In this document: piece after piece, positions 1 to 8,282 of the stretch
Layout of the letters: each line of letters opens with the position of its first letter
Position numbering within the stretch: position 1 is the first letter of the stretch
DNA from: an uncultured bacterium
Lineage (GTDB): Bacteria; Planctomycetota; UBA1135; GCA-002686595
DNA: 64,000 nt
Direction: 5' to 3'
Assembly: GCA_938083085.1 (NCBI GenBank)
Contig: CALLKX010000013.1
Location: 1-64,000, forward strand
The notes under the pieces: model-generated
The model's database searches: none
What the model was told of the DNA's origin: nothing
The model's input: only the letters and a program-made list of their open reading frames with translations
Translations under genes and position numbers: made by a program

Positions 1-247
1 CGCTGCCAAGAAGGCTGCCGCCAAGAAGCCGGCGGCCAAGCAGACGCCCGCTGCCAAGAAGCCGACGGCCAAGAAGAAGGCCCCTGCGAAGAAGGCCCCT
101 GCGAAGAAGGCCCCTGCGAAGAAGGCCCCTGCGAAGAAGGCCGCCGCCAAGAAGAAGCCGGTGCCGAAGAAAAAGGCGGCCGCCAAGAAGCCGGCAGCCA
201 AGAAGAAGCCTGCCGCCAAGAAGAAGGCTTCTTCCCGTCGCCGCTGA
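1..247 (+). CDS. C-terminal part of a histone H1-like Lys/Ala/Pro-rich protein (5' end outside window)
   Basis: The open frame enters from the left edge and ends at a TGA at 245-247, giving about 81 visible codons. The peptide is almost only Ala, Lys and Pro in AAKK/PAKK units, and it ends in Ser-Ser-Arg-Arg-Arg. Such tails occur in bacterial histone H1-like, nucleoid-binding proteins (Hc1/AlgP type) and as basic extensions on other DNA- or RNA-binding proteins, so the upstream domain decides the function and cannot be seen. A perfect 15-bp direct repeat (four copies, 74-133) encodes four KKAPA units. Low complexity of this kind varies in copy number by slippage. The next gene starts 3 bp after the stop, which suggests cotranscription. 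Confidence 0.7.
   Translation, partial: AAKKAAAKKPAAKQTPAAKKPTAKKKAPAKKAPAKKAPAKKAPAKKAAAKKKPVPKKKAAAKKPAAKKKPAAKKKASSRRR
74..133 (+). repeat. 15-bp tandem repeat x4 inside the H1-like tail
   Basis: Four identical copies of aagaaggcccctgcg run head to tail and keep the reading frame (unit divisible by 3). Being in frame, this is a coding repeat, unlike the three non-coding arrays elsewhere in the window. Confidence 0.9.
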
Positions 248-250
248 GCC

Positions 251-898
251 GTGCCGGGAGGCGCACAGAGCTCACAGGGCGACCGGGAGTTGATCCTGGC
301 CTCGGCCTCGCCGCGCCGGCACCGTCTCTTGTCCGAGGCCGGATTGCCGTTCCGAATCGTCCCGGCGGACGTGGATGAGTCCATGAACCTCGCGCTGTCC
401 GGCGGTGGCGTGGCGGAGGATCTTGCCCTGCGTAAAGCGCTCGCCGTCGCCGGCCGTGAGGGGTGTCAAGACGCCCTCGTCCTGGGTTCGGACACGGTGG
501 TGGTGCTTGGCGAAGACGGCGCCGAGGAGCGCCGGTTCCTCGAGAAGGCGTCGGACGAGGCGGAGGCGACGCGGATGCTCCAGGCACTCTCCGGGTCCCG
601 CCACCGGGTGATCACCGGGGTCGCCCTTGTGGATGCCCGGTCAGGAGCGTCACAGTCGGTCCACGAGGTCACCTGGGTCACCATGCGTCTGCTGAGCCCC
701 GAGGAGGTCGCGGCCTATGTTTCCAGCGGTGAATGGGTCGGGAAGGCGGGCGCCTACGCCATCCAGGAGTCGGCGGACCAATTCGTGACCAGCCTGGAGG
801 GGGGCGGTTTCGACAACGTCGTGGGCCTACCTGTGGGGCTCACACTCGATCTGATTCTCCGGATGGATCCGACCTTGGTCGAAGGTTCCGGGCGCTGA
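251..898 (+). CDS. maf: Maf-family nucleoside triphosphate pyrophosphatase
   Basis: This 215-residue protein has the Maf signature near the N-terminus (SASPRR, residues 18-23), the LGSDTVV segment around residue 78, the SGSRHRVITGV segment, and the C-terminal GKAGAYAIQ...GGFDNVVGLPV block. Maf/YhdE proteins hydrolyse non-canonical or pyrimidine NTPs (dTTP/UTP or modified nucleotides) to NMP and pyrophosphate in the cytoplasm, and have been linked to septum control. The length is normal for the family. The start is a GTG 3 bp after the stop of the H1-like gene; no better start lies between it and the first motif. Confidence 0.9.
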   Translation: MPGGAQSSQGDRELILASASPRRHRLLSEAGLPFRIVPADVDESMNLALSGGGVAEDLALRKALAVAGREGCQDALVLGSDTVVVLGEDGAEERRFLEKASDEAEATRMLQALSGSRHRVITGVALVDARSGASQSVHEVTWVTMRLLSPEEVAAYVSSGEWVGKAGAYAIQESADQFVTSLEGGGFDNVVGLPVGLTLDLILRMDPTLVEGSGR

Positions 899-988
899 AG
901 CGTGCATGAAGCGGCCACGGAGACTATTCTTCTGGCCCGAATCCGGGCCGCGCCGCCACGACGGCGCGCCGAGACGGATCCCAATATC

Positions 989-1198
989 ATGAAGACCAGC
1001 ATCCATCCCAACTACGTCGACTGCTCCGTTCGCTGCGGTTGCGGAAACGAGTTCCAAACCCGCGCCACCGTGAAAGAGCTGAAGATCGAGATCTGCAGCG
1101 TCTGCCACCCTTTCTACACGGGCGATCAGAAGTTCGTCGACGCGGCGGGCCGCGTGGACCGCTTCAAGCGCAAGTTCGCCAAGAAGGGCCAGAAGTGA
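989..1198 (+). CDS. rpmE: 50S ribosomal protein L31, zinc-binding form
   Basis: The start was set at the ATG at 989, which gives 69 residues beginning MKTSIHPNY, the usual L31 length and N-terminus. The ORF-track start at 902 adds 29 unrelated residues. Cys16, Cys18, Cys36 and Cys39 form the four-cysteine zinc site of the C+ type of L31, a protein on the large-subunit side of the intersubunit bridge B1. The C-terminus is basic ([10 protein letters not shown]). It lies upstream of prfA, so the segment is a translation-gene cluster. Confidence 0.95.
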   Translation: MKTSIHPNYVDCSVRCGCGNEFQTRATVKELKIEICSVCHPFYTGDQKFVDAAGRVDRFKRKFAKKGQK

Positions 1199-1258
1199 GC
1201 GTGGGGCGGCGGCCCCTGGCCGCTGCCTGATGCTCCCTTCGGTCCTCCAGGGGTCACC

Positions 1259-2350
1259 TTGGAGTTCGACGCCGCCCTCGTGGCGCAGCTCAAGCAGCGC
1301 GCCGACCGTTACGAGGAGATCACCGGGCTCCTCGGTGTTCCCGAGGTCGCTTCGGACGGCAAGCAGCTTGCCGGGCTCCTTCGTGAGCGCGGCGCCCTCG
1401 AGCGAGCCCACCAGATGTTTGGTGAGCTCAGCGCGCTCGGGGTCACCCGTGCGGAGGCTGAGGCCATCGTTCAAGATGGCGGCGACGACGAGCTTGTTGC
1501 CCTCGCGCTGGAGGAGCTCTCGGAGCTGACCGGCGCCGAAGAGCGCCTTGACGAGCAGGTCAAGCTGGCGCTGATCTCGGACCCCACCGACGAGCGCCGG
1601 AAGGTCATTGTGGAAATCCGTGCGGGGACCGGCGGCGACGAGGCAACCCTCTTCGCGGCGGATCTCTTTCGGATGTACAACCGCTTCTGCGACGGCGAGC
1701 GCCTGAAGGTCGAGTTGCTGGGCGCCAACGAGAGCGAGGTCGGCGGCTACAAGGAAGTGACCTTCGGCGTGGCGGGCGAGAACGCCTGGCGCCGCATGCG
1801 TTTCGAGTCCGGCGGCCACCGTGTGCAGCGCGTGCCCACGACGGAGACCCAGGGCCGGATTCACACGTCGGCGGCCACAGTCGCAGTGCTCCCCGAGGCG
1901 GAGGATGTGGAGGTGGAGATCGCCGATACTGATCTGCGGATCGACACCATGCGGGCCGGGGGCGCGGGCGGGCAGCACGTCAACAAGGTGGAGTCGGCCG
2001 TGCGCATCACCCACGAGCCCTCAGGGATCGTGGTGGTCTGTCAGGACGAGCGAAGCCAGTCCAAGAACAAGACCCGCGCCATGCGGATTCTGCGCAGCCG
2101 GCTCCTGGAGGCCGAGGAGGAGCGAATTGCGGCCGAGCGCTCCGAGGCCCGCCGCACCCTGGTGGGGACCGGGGATCGCAACGCCCGGGTCCGCACGTAC
2201 AACTTTCCTCAGAATCGGGTGACCGACCATCGGTTAGAGGACAGTGACAGGAAGAACTTCAACCTGGACGGGGTCATCGAGGGTCGTCTGACGCCCTTGC
2301 TGGAGGCGCTAGAGGACAAGGACCGCAGAACGCGGCTGGCGAATCTCTGA
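1259..2350 (+). CDS. prfA: Peptide chain release factor 1
   Basis: This 363-residue protein carries the GGQ motif (residues 237-239, context [11 protein letters not shown]) that triggers hydrolysis of peptidyl-tRNA, and a PxT tripeptide (PTT in [10 protein letters not shown]) that marks RF1, which reads UAA and UAG. RF2 would have SPF there. The N-terminal helical PCRF domain precedes it. No ATG fits the N-terminus, so the start is taken as TTG at 1259 without a clear Shine-Dalgarno; the ATG at 1230 is in another frame. The prmC gene, whose product methylates the GGQ glutamine, lies one gene downstream. Confidence 0.95.
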   Translation: MEFDAALVAQLKQRADRYEEITGLLGVPEVASDGKQLAGLLRERGALERAHQMFGELSALGVTRAEAEAIVQDGGDDELVALALEELSELTGAEERLDEQVKLALISDPTDERRKVIVEIRAGTGGDEATLFAADLFRMYNRFCDGERLKVELLGANESEVGGYKEVTFGVAGENAWRRMRFESGGHRVQRVPTTETQGRIHTSAATVAVLPEAEDVEVEIADTDLRIDTMRAGGAGGQHVNKVESAVRITHEPSGIVVVCQDERSQSKNKTRAMRILRSRLLEAEEERIAAERSEARRTLVGTGDRNARVRTYNFPQNRVTDHRLEDSDRKNFNLDGVIEGRLTPLLEALEDKDRRTRLANL

Positions 2351-2438
2351 CCGTCTCCGCATCCTGTTCCACCCGTCGTCGGGACCGGAGCTCGTCATCC
2401 GGCCCGCACCCAAGCCAAGAAAGCCTCACAGAAGACCC

Positions 2439-3233
2439 ATGACCGACTCCAACGACGCCATCACCTCCTCCCGCGGAAGCGGTGCCAGCAAGAGCGGAGG
2501 GGAGCCCCCCAAGCGTGAGCTCGAACAGGCGCCGCTGCTGCTGAGGAAAGCCAGCGTCGTGCTGATGTGCGGCGCGGCGCTGCCGTGGATGACGGCGATC
2601 ATGACCAAGGGGCACATGCCGTGGGCATCTTGGTTCGGCTCCTGGGCCCTGACGTTCGTGGCTGGTTGGCTCCTCCTGGATGGCGCGAAGGCTCGCTTTG
2701 GCGCGAAGTGCAGCGGCATCAGCAAGGCCCTGTTCAAGGCCAACGCGCTCGCCCCGGCGGGGGCTGCGCTGGTCGTCTTCGTCGCGGCGGTCGTGATCTG
2801 CTTCTCGACGGGGGTCTATTTCAACGGAAGCGAGTTCCTCGGCTTCGTTGCGCCTACCGACGCCGACGTCGCCTACTCGAACGAGTACCTTCCGGCGGCC
2901 CTAGAGTTCGGGACGTTGTTCCTCGCGCTGGCCACCTTCGCACACCTCACCGCCTATGAATACGGCGGCAAATTCAGCCCGCTCTTCCCGCTGCTGTTCC
3001 TCGGCCCGGCCGTCGCGGGTCCGCTGAAGGCGCTAGACGCCGCGTCACAGATTTCTGATCTGGGTCCTCTCGGCTTCCTTGGCCTGATCGGATCGGTCGG
3101 GGTCGCCGCCGGCGGGATCATGGCCATGTACACGATGTACGTGACCATGAAGGAGGCCAAGGTGCAGGGCGATCTGAAGCAGGCCGCCGCCCGCGAGCGC
3201 AAGCGCGCCGAGCGTGAGGCGCGCCGAGGCTGA
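2439..3233 (+). CDS. Polytopic membrane protein of unknown function between prfA and prmC
   Basis: A 264-residue protein not recognised as a named family. It has a polar N-terminus (1-32), then about six hydrophobic segments near residues 33-55, 62-80, 104-128, 152-171, 176-196 and 205-232. It ends in a strongly basic, helical C-terminal tail (KQAAARERKRAEREARRG), probably cytoplasmic. It starts at an ATG 88 bp after prfA and ends 29 bp before prmC, so it is probably cotranscribed with them. The prfA-prmC pair is usually direct, and nothing in the sequence links this protein to release-factor modification. Confidence 0.75.
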   Translation: MTDSNDAITSSRGSGASKSGGEPPKRELEQAPLLLRKASVVLMCGAALPWMTAIMTKGHMPWASWFGSWALTFVAGWLLLDGAKARFGAKCSGISKALFKANALAPAGAALVVFVAAVVICFSTGVYFNGSEFLGFVAPTDADVAYSNEYLPAALEFGTLFLALATFAHLTAYEYGGKFSPLFPLLFLGPAVAGPLKALDAASQISDLGPLGFLGLIGSVGVAAGGIMAMYTMYVTMKEAKVQGDLKQAAARERKRAEREARRG

Positions 3234-3262
3234 CCATCCAACCCCGCGGCGAGGACGGCCCT

Positions 3263-4192
3263 GTGAGCCATGACGGCGAGCCCGCAGAAAAGGGCGGTGC
3301 CGCTGCCCAGGGCGGGCGACCGCCCGCGCCGCGGACGGCGCGTGAAATGCTGTCCCTTGCCCGGGGATTTCTCGAGCGCAAGGGGTTGGGCGAGGCGCGG
3401 CTCGAGGCGGAGTTGCTCGTGGCCCACGCGCTCAAGGTGGATCGTCTCGGGCTCTTCATGCGGCTCGATGCGCCCATCCAAAGCGCGGAGGTGGACCTGG
3501 CCCGGGACGGCCTGGTTCGCCGTGGACGTCGCGAACCGACCGCGTACATCGTGGGGCAGAGAGAGTTCTTCGGCCGAGACTTCGCTGTCGGGCCAGGAGC
3601 GCTCGTTCCTCGCCCGGAGACCGAGCTGATTGTGGACCTGGCGCGCGAGCGAATCCCAACGGCCCAGAGGTCGGGGCTGCGGGTCGCGGACGTGGGGACG
3701 GGCTCAGGCTGCCTCGCAGTGACGCTCGCGCTGGAGCTCGAGGGCGCGGCTGTGGACGCCATTGACCTCTCGGAGGAGGCCCTCGTGTGGGCGTCTCGAA
3801 ACGCAGAGGCCCTTGGCGCCAGCGTGGCCATGCACTGCGGGGAGGGGCTGCAAAAGCTGGAGGAACTCCTGGGCGTGGGCGGTCCCTTCGACCTGATCGT
3901 GAGCAACCCGCCTTACGTGGAGCCGACGGAGAGGGAGCTGCTCTCCCCTGAGGTTCGGGAGCATGAGCCGCCTCTGGCGCTGTACGCGCCGGCGGAAGAT
4001 CCAGACTTCTGGGCTCGCGGACTGATCGAGCTCGCGCAGCGGGCGCTCAAGCCCGGAGGGCTGCTGCTGGTGGAGCTTGGGCACCTGCAGGGGCAGCGCG
4101 TCCACCGGCTGGCGGAAGAGAGCGGAGCGCAGTCCGCGGAGATCGTTGACGACCTCGGGGGCATCCCGCGCGTCCTCGCGCTGGTGCGCTGA
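3263..4192 (+). CDS. prmC: Release factor glutamine N5-methyltransferase
   Basis: This 309-residue SAM-dependent methyltransferase has an N-terminal helical domain (about 25-110), the TAYIVGQREFFGRDF and PRPETE segments typical of PrmC, a SAM-binding glycine motif (VADVGTGSGCL, about 140-150) and the catalytic NPPY tetrapeptide (about 215-218). It methylates the glutamine of the GGQ motif in RF1/RF2. The start is a GTG at 3263; the ATG at 3270 is out of frame. An extended polar N-terminus of about 22 residues precedes the conserved part. Confidence 0.93.
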   Translation: MSHDGEPAEKGGAAAQGGRPPAPRTAREMLSLARGFLERKGLGEARLEAELLVAHALKVDRLGLFMRLDAPIQSAEVDLARDGLVRRGRREPTAYIVGQREFFGRDFAVGPGALVPRPETELIVDLARERIPTAQRSGLRVADVGTGSGCLAVTLALELEGAAVDAIDLSEEALVWASRNAEALGASVAMHCGEGLQKLEELLGVGGPFDLIVSNPPYVEPTERELLSPEVREHEPPLALYAPAEDPDFWARGLIELAQRALKPGGLLLVELGHLQGQRVHRLAEESGAQSAEIVDDLGGIPRVLALVR

Positions 4193-4330
4193 GAGCGAGC
4201 CATCGCCCGGGAGATCGTCGGGGGCCCTGGGGCCGAGCGGTGTCGTGCGCGGCGCGGCCGCTTCAAGGACGCGCGTCGAGCCTGATCGCCGTCGCGCGTG
4301 TCGGTCCGCTGCGGAGAGCGTCGCCCCATC

Positions 4331-4470
4331 GTGGATCCTGGGGCTCAGTGGTGGATCCGGGGACTCAGTCGTGGATCCGGGGGCTCGGTCGCGGATCCGG
4401 GGGCTCAGTCGCGGATCCGGGGACTCAGTCGCGGGTCCGGGGACTCAGTCGTGGATCCGGGGACTCAGTC
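4331..4470. repeat. 20-bp tandem repeat array, 7 copies, starting at the stop codon of the PilZ gene
   Basis: Seven head-to-tail copies of a 20-bp unit (consensus gyggatccggggactcagtc) run with exact 20-bp spacing at 4331, 4351, 4371, 4391, 4411, 4431 and 4451, with one to four changes per unit. Each unit holds a GGATCC palindrome and the inverted repeat GACTCAGTC. The TGA of the leftward PilZ gene (4465-4467) lies inside the last unit. Twenty is not divisible by three, so the array is not a protein repeat; read leftward, each unit repeats the TGA. From 4193 to 4330, between prmC and the array, nothing was recognised. Confidence 0.95.
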
Positions 4471-4845
4471 GCGGATGGATGCCACGTACTGCTCGATCGT
4501 GTCCCGGTCGGGCGCGGCCATGTTCTGGACGAAGACCGCGATCTCGTAATGCTCGAGGGTGCGGCTGATCTTCTCGCACCGAACGACGGCGCCGTCTCCG
4601 GTGATCCGCCTCCGGCCATGCTCGGTCGGGAGTTCGAAATCGACGCGGAGGGCGGTCATCTCCGGGACGGGTCGGTCGAGAAAGAAGCACACGCCTCCCC
4701 GGCTCACGTCCCGGATCTTGGCCTCATGCTCGCCGTCGTCCAGGGAGATGGTGATGGGCAGGTCCAGGCGGGCCCGGCGGAACTTCCGGCGCTCTCGGCC
4801 GTCTCCGGGCTGCGGCTGGAACGCGTTGGGTGAGGGCTGGGTCAT
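4465..4845 (-). CDS. PilZ-domain protein, probable c-di-GMP binding
   Basis: The start was set at the ATG at 4843-4845 (MTQPSPNAF), giving 126 residues; the longer ORF runs through the intergenic region. The PilZ motifs are present: RRKFRR (residues 19-24, RxxxR type) and DVSRGG (residues 46-51, [D/N]xSxxG type). Single-domain PilZ proteins bind cyclic di-GMP and control motility, polysaccharide export or other outputs through partners. The gene is divergent from ssb and its stop codon lies in the 20-bp repeat array. Confidence 0.88.
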   Translation of the reverse strand: MTQPSPNAFQPQPGDGRERRKFRRARLDLPITISLDDGEHEAKIRDVSRGGVCFFLDRPVPEMTALRVDFELPTEHGRRRITGDGAVVRCEKISRTLEHYEIAVFVQNMAAPDRDTIEQYVASIRD

Positions 4846-5048
4846 AGCAGAAGTCGCCTCTGACGACTTCCCAATGGTAGGGGGGTGAAGGCGTCGGATC
4901 ACGGCTGCTCCTGCGCTACACTGTGAAATCTCATCCAGGCTCACGTCTGGACCGATCCGAACCCGCTCTGGGCCACCCGCGACCGCTTTTTCGCGCGCGG
5001 CCCTCATCTGCCGGCGCCCGCGCCGGCCAATGTCTACAAGAGGCTGAA

Positions 5049-5624
5049 ATGGCGTCCTTCAACAAGGTCATTCTCATGGGCAACCTGACCCGTGACCCCG
5101 AACTCCGGTACACCGCCAGCAACATGGCCATCTGCAAGGTCGGAATGGCCGTGAACCGACGGGTCAAGGACCAGCAGACGGACCAGTGGCGTGAGGAGGC
5201 CACGTTCGTGGACGTGACGATCTTCGGCAAGCGCGGCGAGGCCTTCGACAAGTTCCACAAGAAGGGCGCCTCAGCGTTCATTGACGGCGAGCTGCGCTTC
5301 GACCAGTGGGAGGACAAGGAGTCCGGCCAGAAGCGCTCCAAGCTGTACGTGGTGGCCAACAACTGGGAGTTCGTCGGCGGCGGTCGTGAGGCCGGCGCTG
5401 GCGGCGGCGGCGGCGGCGGACGCGATGGCGGCTTTGATGGCGGCTACGGCGGTCAGCAGGCCCAACCCCAGCAGCAGCCCGCGGCCGCGGGCGGCGGCTA
5501 CGGTGGTGACGGCGGCGGCGGCGGCGGCGGCGGCTACGGCGGCGGCGGCGGCGGCGGTGGCGGCCAGAGCCAGGGCGGGGACTCTGGTGCTGCGTTCCTT
5601 GGTGACGACGACACCCCCTTCTGA
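5049..5624 (+). CDS. ssb: Single-stranded DNA-binding protein
   Basis: The start was set at the ATG at 5049 (MASFNKVILMGNLTRDPE), giving 191 residues; the track start at 4923 adds 42 unrelated residues. The OB fold occupies about residues 1-110 (RYTASN...AVNRR...DVTIFGKRGEAF...GELRFDQWED). A very glycine-rich linker with Gln/Pro patches follows, and the acidic tip DDDTPF ends the protein. In other SSBs this tip binds replication and repair partners. The linker comes from GGC runs that are prone to slippage. The MoaD-MoaE gene starts 5 bp after the stop. Confidence 0.95.
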   Translation: MASFNKVILMGNLTRDPELRYTASNMAICKVGMAVNRRVKDQQTDQWREEATFVDVTIFGKRGEAFDKFHKKGASAFIDGELRFDQWEDKESGQKRSKLYVVANNWEFVGGGREAGAGGGGGGGRDGGFDGGYGGQQAQPQQQPAAAGGGYGGDGGGGGGGGYGGGGGGGGGQSQGGDSGAAFLGDDDTPF

Positions 5625-5628
5625 GCCG

Positions 5629-6423
5629 ATGGGCGAAGCATCGGCGGCGTTTGACCTGGAGGTCCGGCTCTTCGCGGTTCTTCGTGAGCGCGCGGGGTCG
5701 GACTCGGTCCAGGTCCTTGGCGTCCCTGCGGGCACCAGCACAGAGGAGCTCAAGCGCAGGATGGAGGCGCAGATCCCTGCCCTTGGGGACCTGTCCTTCG
5801 CCTCTGTGGTGATCGGTGACGAGTACGCCGCCACGGCGCGCACGGTCCTCCCGGGCGACTCGGTAGCGATGCTCCCGCCCGTGAGCGGGGGTGCGCCGTC
5901 CTCCAAGGGTGGCGGGGGCGGCTCTCTAGAGGCGGGCGTCTTCGAGCTCGCCAAGGAGCCGGTGGATGCGGCGGCCCTCCAGCAGCGGGTGGCGAGTCCT
6001 AGCTGCGGGGCGATCGTGCTCTTCACCGGGACGACGCGCGAGGTGAACCGGGGTCAGGAAGTGTCCCAACTGGACTACGAGGCCTTCGAGGAGATGGCTG
6101 AGCCCGAGATGCGCCGCATCTTCGAGGATTGCCTGGCGGCCCACGGGCCTCAGGGAGCGCCTTCCGGCGGGGCTGAGAGTGGCGCCGAGCGCCTGGTTCA
6201 GGCCGAGGATGGAGTGGATCGGACCCTCCGGATGCTCTGCGTCCACCGGACCGGCGTGGTGGGCGTGGGGGAGCCGAGCGTGGTCATCGCAGTGGCCAGC
6301 CCGCACCGGGACGCGGCCTTCCTCGCGGCCAGATTCCTGATCGACACCCTGAAGGAGCGCCTCCCTGTCTGGAAGAAGGAGGTGTACCGCGCAGGACACC
6401 ACTGGATCGGGGATCGGTCCTGA
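5629..6423 (+). CDS. MoaD-MoaE fusion, molybdopterin synthase (MoaX-like)
   Basis: The start was set at the ATG at 5629, giving 264 residues; the long track ORF upstream is the ssb gene in another frame. Residues 8-88 are a MoaD-type ubiquitin-fold domain ending in LPPVSGG. A Ser/Lys/Gly linker (SSKGGGGG) follows, then a MoaE domain with CGAIVLFTGTTREVNRG, LDYEAFEEMA, HRTGVVGVGE and the WKKEVYRAGHHWIGD C-terminus. MoaD normally needs a free C-terminal Gly-Gly to carry the thiocarboxylate for dithiolene formation. Here Gly87-Gly88 is internal, as in mycobacterial MoaX, so cleavage after it would be expected. No other molybdopterin gene is nearby. Confidence 0.9.
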   Translation: MGEASAAFDLEVRLFAVLRERAGSDSVQVLGVPAGTSTEELKRRMEAQIPALGDLSFASVVIGDEYAATARTVLPGDSVAMLPPVSGGAPSSKGGGGGSLEAGVFELAKEPVDAAALQQRVASPSCGAIVLFTGTTREVNRGQEVSQLDYEAFEEMAEPEMRRIFEDCLAAHGPQGAPSGGAESGAERLVQAEDGVDRTLRMLCVHRTGVVGVGEPSVVIAVASPHRDAAFLAARFLIDTLKERLPVWKKEVYRAGHHWIGDRS

Positions 6424-6542
6424 GGCGCGAGTCCGTATACTTCTTGCCCCCATCCCCCCGCTAGGAGCTCGTCAGCTGAGTTCCGTGGGGTCGCCCATAG
6501 ACCCGTCCGCGGAGCGCCAGCGCGCGTTCCTCTCTATACTCG

Positions 6543-8225
6543 ATGAAGCCCAGGATCACGTCCCTCAACGTCAGCGACGTGGAGCGGGAAGAGCTCCCTG
6601 TCGATGTCTGCATCGTCGGCGCTGGCCCCGCGGGGCTGGCCTGCGCGGTTCACCTGTCGCGGCTGCTGAAGGAGGCGGGTGACGGGGATCGCACGATCCT
6701 TGTTCTCGACAAGGCCGAGGAGATCGGACACCACAGCCTCTCCGGGGCGGTCATGGATCCCAAGGGCATCTCGGAGCTCTTTCCCGACTGGAAGGAGCGC
6801 GGCTTCCCCGTGCTCTCCGAGGTGAAGGACGACTGGGCGGAGATGCTTCGCCCGGGCGGCGGGAGTCTGAAGCTGAAGGGCGTGCTGTGCCCTCCGCCGC
6901 TCAAGAACCACGGCAACTACATGGTGTCTCTCAACGAGGTCACCAAGTGGATGTCGAGTCAGGCTGAGGAGCTTGGCGTCGAGATCTACGCCGGGTTCCC
7001 CGTGGCCGAGGCTCGCTTCGAGGGGGATACCGACCGCGTGGTGGGCGTCCAGACCCGGGACAGCGGCGTGGGCAAGGACGGCTCACAGAAGGCGACCTTT
7101 GAGCCGGGCATGGATGTGTCCGCCGACGTCACGGTCTTCGCCGAGGGCGTGCGGGGCAACCTGGCCAAGGACCTCTTCCGTCGGCTCGACGTGATGGACG
7201 GCCGCAACCCTCAAACCTACGGCACAGGCATCAAGGAGATCTGGCAGGTCTCGCCTGAGATCGGGAAGGAGATGCACGGCAAGGTGATGCACACCGGCGG
7301 CTTCCCGCTCGATACGAAGAGCTACGGCGGCTCGTGGGTGTACGGCATCGCCGAGGACAAGATCTCCATCGGCTTCGTCGTGGGCCTCGACCACCCCGAC
7401 GCGCGGCTCGATCCCCACGCGCTCTTCGTGAAGTGGAAGCAGCACCCCAAGATCAAGCGCCTCCTCGAGGGAGGGAAGCCCATCAACTACGGCGCCAAGT
7501 GTGTGCCCGAGGGCGGCTACTTCTCCCAGCCGAGGCTCCACGGCGACGGGTTCGTCTTCGTCGGTGACACGGGCGGGTTCCTGAACGCCGCGACGCTCAA
7601 GGGCATCCACCTCGCGATCAAGTCCGGCATGCTCGCGGCCGAGGGGATCGCCAAGAGCCTCGCAGCGGGGGACACCTCAAGGGCGGGGTTGAAGTGCTAT
7701 CAGGAGGCCTACGAGGCCTCGTGGGCCCACGACGAGCTCCACCGCTATCGCAACTACCGTCAGGCCTTCTCCGGCGGTCTCTTCGCAGGGATGCTGGACT
7801 TCGGCATTCAGATGGTCACCAAGGGTCGCGGGCTCGTCGCCCGGCGGCCTGGCCACAGTGACCACGAGACCATGGAGCCGGAGTCTCGGTCGACCACGTC
7901 GTCGCCCGCGTACAACGACTCGGACTCCATGGACAAGCTCTCCGACGTCTACCTCTCGGGGACCATCCATGAGGAGGATCAGCCGGCGCATCTGCTCGTG
8001 AACGATCCGAGCATCTGCGTGGATCGCTGCACCGAGGAGTACGGGAACCCCTGCAAGCACTTCTGCCCTGCGGCCGTCTACGAGTGGCCGAAGGGCTCCG
8101 AGGCCGTCGTGATCAACGCGTCGAACTGCGTCCACTGCAAGACGTGCGACATCATGGACCCCTACGAGAACATCGAATGGGTCGTCCCTGAGGGCGGCGG
8201 CGGCCCGAAGTACCTGGGCATGTGA
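6543..8225 (+). CDS. Electron transfer flavoprotein-ubiquinone oxidoreductase
   Basis: This 560-residue flavoprotein passes electrons from ETF to the quinone pool at the membrane during fatty-acid and amino-acid oxidation. The N-terminus has the FAD dinucleotide fold (VGAGPAGLA, from residue 25). The middle has HSLSGAVMDPKG, the GGWVYG-like block and FVGDTGGFLNAATLKGIHLA. The C-terminus carries the single [4Fe-4S] site: cysteines in ICVDRCTEEYGNPCKHFCPA (from about 493) and CVHCKTCDIMDPYENI (from about 529). A TATACT hexamer lies 2 nt before the ATG, so the real start could be slightly downstream (for example GTG at 6579). The ETF subunits are not in the window. Confidence 0.95.
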   Translation: MKPRITSLNVSDVEREELPVDVCIVGAGPAGLACAVHLSRLLKEAGDGDRTILVLDKAEEIGHHSLSGAVMDPKGISELFPDWKERGFPVLSEVKDDWAEMLRPGGGSLKLKGVLCPPPLKNHGNYMVSLNEVTKWMSSQAEELGVEIYAGFPVAEARFEGDTDRVVGVQTRDSGVGKDGSQKATFEPGMDVSADVTVFAEGVRGNLAKDLFRRLDVMDGRNPQTYGTGIKEIWQVSPEIGKEMHGKVMHTGGFPLDTKSYGGSWVYGIAEDKISIGFVVGLDHPDARLDPHALFVKWKQHPKIKRLLEGGKPINYGAKCVPEGGYFSQPRLHGDGFVFVGDTGGFLNAATLKGIHLAIKSGMLAAEGIAKSLAAGDTSRAGLKCYQEAYEASWAHDELHRYRNYRQAFSGGLFAGMLDFGIQMVTKGRGLVARRPGHSDHETMEPESRSTTSSPAYNDSDSMDKLSDVYLSGTIHEEDQPAHLLVNDPSICVDRCTEEYGNPCKHFCPAAVYEWPKGSEAVVINASNCVHCKTCDIMDPYENIEWVVPEGGGGPKYLGM

Positions 8226-8282
8226 TCTCGGCCTTTCGACGACTCCGCTTTCTTTCCATCCATCTCCCGCTCCGCTCGTCCC

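Noticed and set aside
902-988. N-terminal extension of L31
   Set aside because: Residues before MKTSIHPNY are not part of any L31 protein; the ATG at 989 is the standard start.
4331-4470. CRISPR array
   Set aside because: Units are contiguous 20-bp repeats without unique spacers and no cas gene is present; the same holds for the 41152 array.
4298-4549. Plus-strand ORFs with DPGAQSRIRG-like repeats
   Set aside because: The peptide repeat arises from reading the 20-bp DNA array in rotating frames; no start signal or homologue-like feature.
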